14,968 nt of DNA, taken from positions 1 through 14,968 of the forward strand of contig URVF01000016.1 of the NCBI GenBank assembly GCA_900551185.1. The letters run 5' to 3'. The stretch comes from an uncultured Collinsella sp. Lineage in GTDB: Bacteria; Actinomycetota; Coriobacteriia; Coriobacteriales; Coriobacteriaceae. The notes beneath the pieces are model-generated. The model made no database searches. It was not told where the DNA came from and saw nothing but the letters and a program-made list of their open reading frames with translations. Positions 1-6,194 of this stretch are shown here, piece by piece; positions within the stretch are counted from its first letter, which is position 1, and every line of letters begins with the position of its first letter. A program made the position numbers and the translations under genes.

Positions 1-18
1 CGTAGCGGGTGGTTTAAA

Positions 19-51
19 GCTGGCCGCTGCGCGGCCAGCAGACTAAAGTCT
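19..51. repeat. Tandem small hairpins downstream of the PTS terminator
   Basis: A 9-bp perfect stem (19-27 with 31-39, loop TGC) is followed at once by a 5-bp stem (40-44 with 47-51, loop AA). Read on the minus strand, the larger hairpin is followed by TTTAAA, so it could act as a weak backup terminator behind the stronger one at 54-87. No coding sequence is visible between 1 and 137. Confidence 0.5.
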
Positions 52-53
52 TG

Positions 54-87
54 AATAAAAAGCCCGCCGATCAAATGATCGGCGGGC
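54..87 (-). terminator. Rho-independent terminator of the PTS EIIA-EIIB unit
   Basis: The arms at 62-73 and 76-87 form a perfect 12-bp GC-rich inverted repeat (effective loop of about four bases). On the minus strand the stem runs directly into TTTTTATT (57-61 and beyond). It lies 50 bases past the EIIB stop codon and is oriented to end that transcript. The plus-strand side has no T-run. Confidence 0.9.
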
Positions 88-137
88 ATAGACATAGAGT
101 ATCGGTTCAATAAAACCGAACACCAACATGTTTTCGG

Positions 138-611
138 CTAAAAAACGTCCTTGGCAAACACCTTTGAGTCATTGGGGACCTGACGGATTTCGATAACCAC
201 GCCATCGTTCACAAGCTCTTGGATATGCTCGGCATCGGTTTCGGTCGCAAAGATCGCGGGGGTCGGATGAAGCGTGGTCTCGGGAGACTTTCGAGTTCCG
301 CCCAAATTGATCTCCTTGATGTCTTTGCAACCCTTAGCGAGACGATAGGCATCTTCAATCGTCTCAACAATGATAAACAGCGAGTACTTATCGGTAACGC
401 CGCTGTTGAGCGCCTCGATAGCAGCGTTTACGTCTTTTATGACGAGCTTCACGCCGTTGGGACGAGCTAGCCTCAAAGCGGCTTTTCTCATGTCGTCTTT
501 TGCCACGGCATCGCTGGCACACAGGATGCAATCGACATCCAGCGCATGCGTCCAAGACATGGCGACCTGGCCGTGAATCAATCGGTAATCGACCCTCGTA
601 AGCTTAATCAT
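138..611 (-). CDS. PTS mannose/fructose/sorbose-family EIIB component
   Basis: This cytoplasmic phosphocarrier takes phosphate from EIIA and passes it to a sugar entering through the EIIC/EIID channel. The N-terminal RVDYRLIHGQV (residues 6-16) is the family signature and its His13 is the expected phosphorylated residue. The length of 157 residues fits a single-domain EIIB. I start at the ATG ending at 611 because GGAG (621-624) lies nine bases ahead of it; the in-frame ATG at 618-620 touches that GGAG and is poorly placed. EIIA lies 62 bases upstream on the same strand, and a terminator follows. Mannose-family operons normally add EIIC and EIID after EIIB, but none appears here. The substrate cannot be read from the sequence; the family includes mannose, fructose, sorbose, N-acetylgalactosamine and Amadori-compound systems. 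Confidence 0.93.
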   Translation of the reverse strand: MIKLTRVDYRLIHGQVAMSWTHALDVDCILCASDAVAKDDMRKAALRLARPNGVKLVIKDVNAAIEALNSGVTDKYSLFIIVETIEDAYRLAKGCKDIKEINLGGTRKSPETTLHPTPAIFATETDAEHIQELVNDGVVIEIRQVPNDSKVFAKDVF

Positions 612-673
612 CAAAATCATCTCCGCACGTAATAAAGGTAATGACAGGGTTGAATTATTCGTTGAAGCTTGAG

Positions 674-1093
674 CTAGAACTCTTCTTCTTCGACATCGGC
701 AAGCATGTCCGCCGCCTCACAAAGCATGATAAATGAACGTGATCCCTCGACCGCGGCTTTGGCCTTGTCCGCATCCAGGGAGTCCAGCTGTGTAGCCATT
801 TCCACCAGCAGCGGCAAGTTCATTCCGGTGATCAACGTAAACGATCCGGCGGTCTGCCTCTGAATGAATTCGTTGTTTACAGAGCCGCCAAAGATGTCAG
901 TCACGACAAACCAAGAGTCGGCAGGGTCCTTCGACTCCATCCAAGCATCGATAAGCGCTGCGACATCCCTCGTGTCGTCATCGACATAGGCGCACAGACA
1001 CTCGATTCGGTCGTTGGCGCCCATCAGGATCTCGAGAGAGCTCTTCATACCTTGGGCGAGATAACCATGACTCGCTAGCAATATCTTATTCAT
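674..1093 (-). CDS. PTS mannose-family EIIA component
   Basis: This cytoplasmic protein accepts phosphate from HPr and hands it to EIIB. Its 139 residues match a single EIIA (ManX N-terminal type) domain. The N-terminus ILLASHGYLAQG carries His9, the expected phosphorylation site, and TDIFGGSVNN (65-74) matches the conserved TDLFGGSPxN loop beside the active site. GGAG sits five bases before the ATG at 1093. It is the first gene of a two-gene unit with EIIB and has its own promoter region in the 136-base gap behind the GntR gene. The acidic tail (EEEEF) is unremarkable. EIIA and EIIB are separate polypeptides rather than a ManX-style fusion. Confidence 0.93.
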   Translation of the reverse strand: MNKILLASHGYLAQGMKSSLEILMGANDRIECLCAYVDDDTRDVAALIDAWMESKDPADSWFVVTDIFGGSVNNEFIQRQTAGSFTLITGMNLPLLVEMATQLDSLDADKAKAAVEGSRSFIMLCEAADMLADVEEEEF

Positions 1094-1116
1094 AGTTCTC
1101 CAATATCAATAAGACG

Positions 1117-1171
1117 TACTATATTGTCATAACAAAGTATATTAGCAATCTACCCCTGCGCGGTGTGTCAA
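1117..1171 (-). promoter_or_regulatory. Promoter and candidate GntR operator of the PTS genes
   Basis: On the minus strand a perfect TTGACA (1166-1171) is followed after 21 bases by TGCTAATAT, an extended -10 form (hexamer 1139-1144). The spacer is longer than ideal, so the exact promoter is uncertain. Just downstream, 1117-1139 is an imperfect palindrome in which 8 of 11 base pairs match, with outer half-sites TACT and AGTA. It covers the expected start of transcription, where a GntR repressor would block initiation. Its core GACAATATAG recurs at the SIS gene promoter. Confidence 0.55.
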
Positions 1172-1229
1172 TTTTCCAAATCCGCGAACGGTAACAATTA
1201 GTCGGTAAATCGACCAATCTATCTCTAAT

Positions 1230-1934
1230 TTACAAATAGAACTTCAGTCGCTCGGTGCAGTACACCTGACGGGAGATGAAAAGCGGCTCGCCGCTTGGAG
1301 CATAACGTCTATCGACAAACAGAAGCAGCGGAGAGTCCAGTTCCACGTTAAGGTATGCCGCCTCGAGCTCGCTCGCATAGCAGACCTCGAGCGTACGCGT
1401 GTTGGGGCCCATCTTGACCCCCTGGCGATCGAGTACCGCCATCAGCGAATCCTCGAGGGACTCATGCTCCAAAAAAGAAAGCGCAGCGGAATAGCTATTG
1501 GTTTCCAGCATCGTGGGCTTGTCATCCACAAGGCGCAGACGACGACTGCGCAATACCTTTTGGGTATCGTCTACGCCCAGGAACTTCGCGTCTCGCAGCC
1601 TTGGGAAGTCCCAGCCTATTGCGAGAACCCTGGTAGACGCCTGTTTTCCCGCAAGCTGGCACGAATGGGTAAAGCTCTCACGGTCGTCCGCGGCATACAT
1701 CTGTGTGTCCGACGAAACGAACGTACCCTTGCCGCGGGCCCTCTCAACAAGCCCAGCATCTTCCATTTCTTTAATTGCGGAGCGAACCGTTATTCGGCTC
1801 ACGCCAAATTGCTCGATGAGCTCCGCCTCGGTCGGAAGCTTATCTCCCGGGCGGTACGTGCCGTTGGCGATCGAATCAGAAAGCGCACGGACAATCTGTT
1901 TGTACAGGGGGACAACGCTATTTGCTTCAACCAT
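1230..1934 (-). CDS. GntR-family (HutC/UTRA) transcriptional regulator next to the PTS genes
   Basis: This is probably a ligand-responsive repressor of the adjacent PTS genes. Residues 8-72 form the GntR winged helix: PLYKQIVRALSDSI, then GDKLPTEAELIEQFGVSRITVRSAI (the recognition helix) and the wing RGKGTFVSS. The remainder is a UTRA effector domain, ending EPLFISRQVYCTERLKFYL, of the type that binds phosphorylated sugars. I use the ATG at 1932-1934 (234 residues) because AAAGG lies ten bases ahead of it; the in-frame ATG at 1941-1943 is only one base from that AAAGG. The gene is upstream of and co-oriented with EIIA and divergent from the M16 peptidase. The ACAATATA sequence upstream of it also occurs in the EIIA operator, which fits autoregulation. 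Confidence 0.9.
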   Translation of the reverse strand: MVEANSVVPLYKQIVRALSDSIANGTYRPGDKLPTEAELIEQFGVSRITVRSAIKEMEDAGLVERARGKGTFVSSDTQMYAADDRESFTHSCQLAGKQASTRVLAIGWDFPRLRDAKFLGVDDTQKVLRSRRLRLVDDKPTMLETNSYSAALSFLEHESLEDSLMAVLDRQGVKMGPNTRTLEVCYASELEAAYLNVELDSPLLLFVDRRYAPSGEPLFISRQVYCTERLKFYL

Positions 1935-1943
1935 ATCAACCAT

Positions 1944-2040
1944 ACCTTTGCAAGGAATCAGCAGCTTATAGATAGATAACTTATATTGTATTAGAACTTT
2001 TTAGGAGTCCATATATTTCCTAAATGATTCGGTAAACGGG
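1944..2040 (-). promoter_or_regulatory. AT-rich promoter region of the PTS-linked GntR gene
   Basis: The first 100 bases upstream of the regulator are clearly more AT-rich than the genes around them. On the minus strand they contain TACAATATAAG (TATATTGT on the plus strand at 1982-1989) and TCTATAAG, either of which could be a -10 box; I find no convincing -35 at standard spacing. The ACAATATA octamer is the same as in the candidate operator upstream of EIIA, suggesting that the regulator binds here too. Confidence 0.4.
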
Positions 2041-2156
2041 GTGTTATTTCACTTTAGCGGGGTGCAGCGGCTACCCGCGGCATTCGTTATCAACCTAGCT
2101 AGGCTAGTCCACCCACATCGTCTTCAGTTCGCCGCAGAGCCGCGGCCCCATATGGG

Positions 2157-2207
2157 TATACTCACGAGGATTCGACTCGATTCGCCCCCGTTGGGGCGTC
2201 AAAGGAG
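2157..2207 (+). promoter_or_regulatory. Leader of the M16 peptidase gene: -10-like box, hairpin and RBS
   Basis: TATACT at 2157-2162 is the best -10 candidate for the peptidase gene, without a clear -35. Downstream is a 6-bp GC hairpin (2183-2188 with 2193-2198, loop CGTT), then AAAGGAG ending at 2207. That Shine-Dalgarno lies seven bases ahead of the ATG at 2215 and decides the start. The hairpin ends only a few bases before the ribosome site. A perfect 10-bp palindrome, CCTAGCTAGG, lies farther upstream at 2094-2103. Confidence 0.4.
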
Positions 2208-2214
2208 ACTGCAT

Positions 2215-5200
2215 ATGCCCACCACCTCAACCGACCCGCGCGCCGCTGCCGCCGCGCTGCTGGCGCCTGGCACCACCTGCCATGGCTTTGCCGTCGAGCG
2301 CTGCGAGACCGTGCCCGAGCTCGACTCGGACGCCTACGTGCTGCGCCACACCGCCTCGGGCGCTCGCCTACTGTACCTGGCGTGCGACGACGAGAACAAG
2401 GCCTTTGCCATTGGCTTTAAGACGCCGCCGGCCGATTCCACCGGCGTGTTCCATATTCTTGAGCACTCGGTGCTGTGCGGATCGGCCAAGTTTCCCGTCA
2501 AGGAGCCGTTTGTCGACCTGATCAAGAGCTCCATGCAGACGTTCCTCAACGCCATGACCTACCCCGACAAGACCATCTACCCCGTTGCCACCACCAACGA
2601 GCAGGATCTGTACAACCTGATGGACGTGTACCTGGACGCGGTGTTCAACCCGGCCATCTATACCAAGCCCACCATTTTTGAGCAGGAGGGCTGGCACTAC
2701 GAACTGGACCTGCCGGAGGGCGACGGCGACAGCAGCGCCGCGAGCCTGCACGAGGGCACGCTGCGTTATAACGGCGTGGTGTTCAACGAGATGAAGGGCG
2801 CGCTGTCCGATCCCATGAGCGTGCTGGACGATGCCGTCAACGCCGCGCTCTATCCCGACACCGCCTATGCGCACGAGAGCGGCGGCGACCCGCGCGCGAT
2901 TCCCGCGCTCACCTACGAGCAGTTCCTGGACACGCACGCGCGACACTACAATCCCTCCAACTCCTACATCACGCTCTACGGCGACCTGGACGTGGACCGC
3001 GCACTGGCCTTTTTGGACGAGCGCTATCTGTCGCAGCCGAGTGCCGCGAGCCGCCGCATGGACGCTGCCGTTGCCGCCGGCGAGGACCCGTCCACGCTGG
3101 CACCCAATCCGTTGGACGCGCAGGCGCCCGTGACCTGCGAGTACAAGCGCATCGAGATGGCCACCACACCCGAGAACGCCCTGGTGGGCCTGGGCCTTGT
3201 GCTGGGCAGCGCGCTCGACCGCAAGCGCACGATCGCGGCGGATATCCTGTTCGAGGCGCTGCTGGGCTCCAACGAAGCGCCGGTTAAGAAGGCCATTCTG
3301 GCCGCCGGCCTGGGCGGCAACGTGGTGAGCTACACCGCGGCCGAGAGCCTGCAGCCCTACGAGCTCATCATGCTGCAAAACGCACAGCCCGGTGTGGCGC
3401 GCGAGCTGCGTCGCGTGTTCCAGGACGCCTGCCGCAACCTGTGCGAGCACGGAGTTCCGCGCGAGCGTCTGGAAGCCATCATCAGCAGCAACGAGTACGA
3501 CCTGCGCCAGCGTGACTATGGCATCGCCGACGGCGTGGCCATTGCGTGCGACGCGCTGAGCACCTGGCTCTACGATGACGACGCCGCGACGCTGGCGCTC
3601 AAGTACGGCCCGGTGTACGAGGAGCTGCGTAGCGAGCTGGACGGCAGCTATTTTGAGGACCTGCTGCGCGAGCTGGTGCTGGAAAACGACCACATGGCAC
3701 TGGTCGAGCTGGTGCCGGTGGACGCCGCCGAGGGTTCGGAGGGTGCCGAGGCCGCCGAGCTGGCAGCCAAGCGCGATGCCATGACCGATGCCGAGCTGAC
3801 CGACGTGGTCGAGCGCACGGCCGCGCTGCGTGCCGCGCAGGAGGCGGAAGACACACCCGAGGCCAAGGCCACGCTGCCGCGCCTGCGCGTGTCCGACATT
3901 GGCGAGGCGCGCCCCGAGCCGCCACTGATCGTGGACACGACCGTGCCCATCCCCTGCCTGCGCCACGGCATCCCCACCAACCGTCTGGCCTACGCCATGC
4001 AGTATTTCGACCTGAACTGCGTCGCGTTTGAGGACCTGCCCTATGTGACACTGCTCTGCCGCCTGCTTAAGCAGCTGCCCACGCGCGAGCACTCGGCCGA
4101 GGAACTCGACAACTTGCTCGCTGGCAAGCTCGGCTTTTTGAGCTTTACGACCGAGGTCATGACGCAGCCCGAAGTGGACGGCGTGCGCCCCTACCTGCTG
4201 GTGAGCGCCGGCGCCCTGTCCGAGAAGATCGACGCGCTGGCGAGCCTGCCGCGCGAGGTGTGGTCGAGCACGCTACTGGCGGATGCCGACGCCGACCGCG
4301 TTCGCGACGTGCTCACGCAGATTCGCATTGGGCTTGAGCAGGGCTTTATCAACAACGGTCACTCGGCGGCGCTCGGTCGCGCGATGAGCTACAGCTCGCC
4401 TTCGGCCGTGGTGCGCGAGCAGCTTTCGGGCGTGGACTTCTACCTGTTCCTGCGCGATCTGCTCGAGCACTTTGACGAGCGCCTGGACAGTCTGCGCGCC
4501 AAGCTTGCCGAGCTGGCAGACCGCATCTTTGTGGCCGATGGCTGCCTGGCGAGCTTTACCGGCAGCGACGAGGACTTTGACGCGTACTGGAATGCTGCGG
4601 GCGACCTGGGGCTGAGCGCTGGCGACGGCGCCGATGCCGGCCGCAACGCGCTCGTGGTGCCGACGCCGTGCGACCGCCACGAGGCCTTTGTCATCCCCAG
4701 CGACATCTGCTTTGCGGCAAGCGCGTGCGATCCGCGCCGTCTGGGCATCGACGTGACGGGCGCCTGGGCGGTTGCCGCCAACGCGCTCTCCTACGACTAC
4801 CTGTGGAACGAGATCCGCGTGAAGGGCGGTGCGTACGGCTGCGGATTCCGCGCTGCCGGCGAGCGCCAGGCGGCGTTCTACACCTACCGCGACCCGGCAA
4901 TCGACCCCTCGATTGAGCGCGTGGCGCGCGCAGGCGAATGGCTCGGCAGCTTTGAGCCCGACGAGGCCGCCTTTGAGGGCTTCATCGTAAGCTGCGTGAG
5001 CGGCATGGACGCACCGGTTAAGCCGTACGCGCTCACCAAGCGCCGCAATACGACCTACCTTGCCGGGCTCGATCCGCACGCGCGCGAGGAGCGTCGCGCC
5101 CAGATGCTCGCCGCCACCCCCGGTGAGCTGCGCTCGCTCGGCTCCGATGTGACGCGCATCGCAGCCGCGTCGCCCACCTGCGTCTTTGGCGGCCGAGACG

Positions 5201-5250
5201 TCATCGCCAAGAGCAACGCCGGCTTTAACGTCATCGATCTGCTGGGCTAA
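2215..5250 (+). CDS. M16C zinc metallopeptidase (PreP/insulinase-like)
   Basis: A large ATP-independent peptidase of the presequence-protease type, which degrades unstructured peptides inside a closed chamber made of two homologous halves. The inverted zinc motif HxxEH is at residues 80-84 (FHILEHSVLCGS, with His80, Glu83 as base and His84). The third zinc ligand is probably Glu192 in FNEMKGALSD. The C-terminal half, inactive in this family, keeps VKGGAYG at 869-875. At 1011 residues it is close to the usual length of about 970. I see no signal peptide, so a cytoplasmic site is likely. The start follows from AAAGGAG seven bases before the ATG; the open frame continues upstream to a GTG at 2041, but that part has no ribosome site and is not peptidase-like. 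It stands alone, divergent from the GntR gene, with its own terminator. Confidence 0.95.
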   Translation: MPTTSTDPRAAAAALLAPGTTCHGFAVERCETVPELDSDAYVLRHTASGARLLYLACDDENKAFAIGFKTPPADSTGVFHILEHSVLCGSAKFPVKEPFVDLIKSSMQTFLNAMTYPDKTIYPVATTNEQDLYNLMDVYLDAVFNPAIYTKPTIFEQEGWHYELDLPEGDGDSSAASLHEGTLRYNGVVFNEMKGALSDPMSVLDDAVNAALYPDTAYAHESGGDPRAIPALTYEQFLDTHARHYNPSNSYITLYGDLDVDRALAFLDERYLSQPSAASRRMDAAVAAGEDPSTLAPNPLDAQAPVTCEYKRIEMATTPENALVGLGLVLGSALDRKRTIAADILFEALLGSNEAPVKKAILAAGLGGNVVSYTAAESLQPYELIMLQNAQPGVARELRRVFQDACRNLCEHGVPRERLEAIISSNEYDLRQRDYGIADGVAIACDALSTWLYDDDAATLALKYGPVYEELRSELDGSYFEDLLRELVLENDHMALVELVPVDAAEGSEGAEAAELAAKRDAMTDAELTDVVERTAALRAAQEAEDTPEAKATLPRLRVSDIGEARPEPPLIVDTTVPIPCLRHGIPTNRLAYAMQYFDLNCVAFEDLPYVTLLCRLLKQLPTREHSAEELDNLLAGKLGFLSFTTEVMTQPEVDGVRPYLLVSAGALSEKIDALASLPREVWSSTLLADADADRVRDVLTQIRIGLEQGFINNGHSAALGRAMSYSSPSAVVREQLSGVDFYLFLRDLLEHFDERLDSLRAKLAELADRIFVADGCLASFTGSDEDFDAYWNAAGDLGLSAGDGADAGRNALVVPTPCDRHEAFVIPSDICFAASACDPRRLGIDVTGAWAVAANALSYDYLWNEIRVKGGAYGCGFRAAGERQAAFYTYRDPAIDPSIERVARAGEWLGSFEPDEAAFEGFIVSCVSGMDAPVKPYALTKRRNTTYLAGLDPHAREERRAQMLAATPGELRSLGSDVTRIAAASPTCVFGGRDVIAKSNAGFNVIDLLG

Positions 5251-5255
5251 CGCAC

Positions 5256-5297
5256 AAAGGTAGATTTTTGGAACATGCCCGGAAATCTACCTTTTTC
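5256..5297 (+). terminator. Terminator of the M16 peptidase gene (R1 repeat, first copy)
   Basis: The arms 5256-5267 and 5283-5294 (AAAGGTAGATTT and AAATCTACCTTT) form a perfect 12-bp stem around a 15-base loop, beginning six bases after the stop codon and ending in TTTTTCT. The A/T symmetry would let it work on both strands. Its minus-strand sequence, with core GGGCATGTTCCAAAAATCTAC, resembles the element at 7221-7254. Confidence 0.85.
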
Positions 5298-5327
5298 TGC
5301 GGCTTGGGCGGGGCGGCGCAGCCCACC

Positions 5328-5485
5328 GCGGCGGTTTGTCTCGATCTGTAACATCTAGACGGCAATATCGGCTCCAGATGTTACAGATCGAGACGTTTCC
5401 AGACGACGCCGACCTTTTGTCTCAATCTGTAACAACTAGGTCCAATTTTGCCGAGTTACTGTTACAGATCGAGACAAACCGCCGC
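5328..5485. repeat. Two head-to-head copies of a REP-like hairpin element
   Basis: The 16-mer GTCTCGATCTGTAACA and its reverse complement occur four times in alternating order: 5338-5353 (+), 5379-5394 (-), 5419-5434 (+, with one G to A change) and 5460-5475 (-). The first pair makes a perfect 19-bp hairpin (5338-5356 with 5376-5394); the second pair makes an 18-bp hairpin with one mismatch (5417-5434 with 5460-5477). The outermost arms, 5328-5353 and 5460-5485, are a perfect 26-bp inverted repeat. The second hairpin read on the minus strand aligns with the first on the plus strand, including the loop core GGCAANATNGG, so this is one element of about 60 bases present twice in opposite orientation. 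No T-run follows, so simple termination is not evident. No gene is visible in 5251-5563. Confidence 0.9.
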
Positions 5486-5507
5486 AGACGCCCATCACAG
5501 CACAGAT

Positions 5508-5544
5508 AAAACCCGCCAAAATAAACCTGTCCCTTTTTGGCAAG
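5508..5544 (-). repeat. Terminator-like repeat R2, copy a, facing away from the cyclo-ligase gene
   Basis: Read on the minus strand: stem CTTGCCAAAA (5535-5544), 13-base loop AGGGACAGGTTTA, stem TTTTGGCGGG (5512-5521), then TTTTATCTG. All ten pairs form, two of them G-U. Copy b at 13425-13461 has the same architecture and nearly the same loop. It ends 19 bases before the ATG of the plus-strand cyclo-ligase gene and points away from it, so it would stop transcripts entering the repeat region from the right. Confidence 0.7.
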
Positions 5545-5563
5545 TTTGCTAGAGGAGGTTGGG

Positions 5564-6160
5564 ATGGACAAGGCTGAGTTGCGGCGGGCGGTGATTGCTC
5601 GGCGTGATGCTCTTGATTTGGACTTGCGGGCAGCGAAGTCTGCCGTTATCTGCGCGCGGCTTGTTGAGCTGTTGGATCGCTTGGATGCCGCGGCGCCGCA
5701 CACCGTTGCCATCTATGCCGCGATGGGCTCCGAAGTCGACCCAGCCGCGTTTGCCGCTGCGGCCGCCAAACGCGGCTGGCGCGTGGCCTATCCGTGCATG
5801 CTCTCGGCAATTGATGCCGCAGCTTGTGGCCAGCGCATGTGCATGCGAGCAGTTGCCGCCGACGATGCGTCCGCGGCTCCGTTTATCGCCCACCCCGCGA
5901 GGGCCTTCGCGGCCACGGACATCGACAGCGACCGCTTCCCCATCGTGCCTGCCGAAGCACTCGACATGATTGTTGTGCCGCTCGTGGCCTTCGATCAAAC
6001 CGGCGCGCGCCTGGGCTACGGCGGCGGCTGCTATGACCGCTACCTGCCCATGCTCTCGCCCGTATGTCAAATCGTCGGCATCGCCTTCGACGAACAACGC
6101 ATCAACCACGTCCCCACCGATGCCCACGACCTGCCGCTACCCAACATCATCAGCGCCTAA
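5564..6160 (+). CDS. ygfA: 5-formyltetrahydrofolate cyclo-ligase
   Basis: This cytoplasmic enzyme uses ATP to convert 5-formyl-THF to 5,10-methenyl-THF, returning stored folate to one-carbon metabolism. The family motif is at residues 151-160 as GYGGGCYDRY, within the conserved block MIVVPLVAFDQTGARLGYGG. The N-terminal helix with LRRAVIARRDAL fits the usual basic start. At 198 residues it has normal length. The strong site GAGGAGG ends five bases before the ATG at 5564; an in-frame TTG at 5537 lies ahead of that site and is rejected. The first 50 or so codons use more T-ending and TTG codons than the rest of the gene. It ends 34 bases from the convergent metA stop with no obvious terminator between. 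Confidence 0.95.
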   Translation: MDKAELRRAVIARRDALDLDLRAAKSAVICARLVELLDRLDAAAPHTVAIYAAMGSEVDPAAFAAAAAKRGWRVAYPCMLSAIDAAACGQRMCMRAVAADDASAAPFIAHPARAFAATDIDSDRFPIVPAEALDMIVVPLVAFDQTGARLGYGGGCYDRYLPMLSPVCQIVGIAFDEQRINHVPTDAHDLPLPNIISA

Positions 6161-6194
6161 CCGCCGTCACATCAGCCACGGCCACAGTCGCAGC

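Noticed and set aside
2041..2214. Upstream extension of the M16 peptidase frame from a GTG at 2041
   Set aside because: It has no ribosome site, is not peptidase-like, and contains the promoter and leader elements; the ATG at 2215 has AAAGGAG at seven bases.
2368..4092. Long minus-strand open frame (574 codons) opposite the M16 gene
   Set aside because: Its composition (His, Gln, Val, Ala, Gly-rich, no domain) is that of an antisense shadow of high-GC coding sequence; the plus strand has clear catalytic motifs.
5328..5485. CRISPR array
   Set aside because: The repeated units alternate in orientation and form hairpins; there are only two per strand and no direct-repeat/spacer periodicity.
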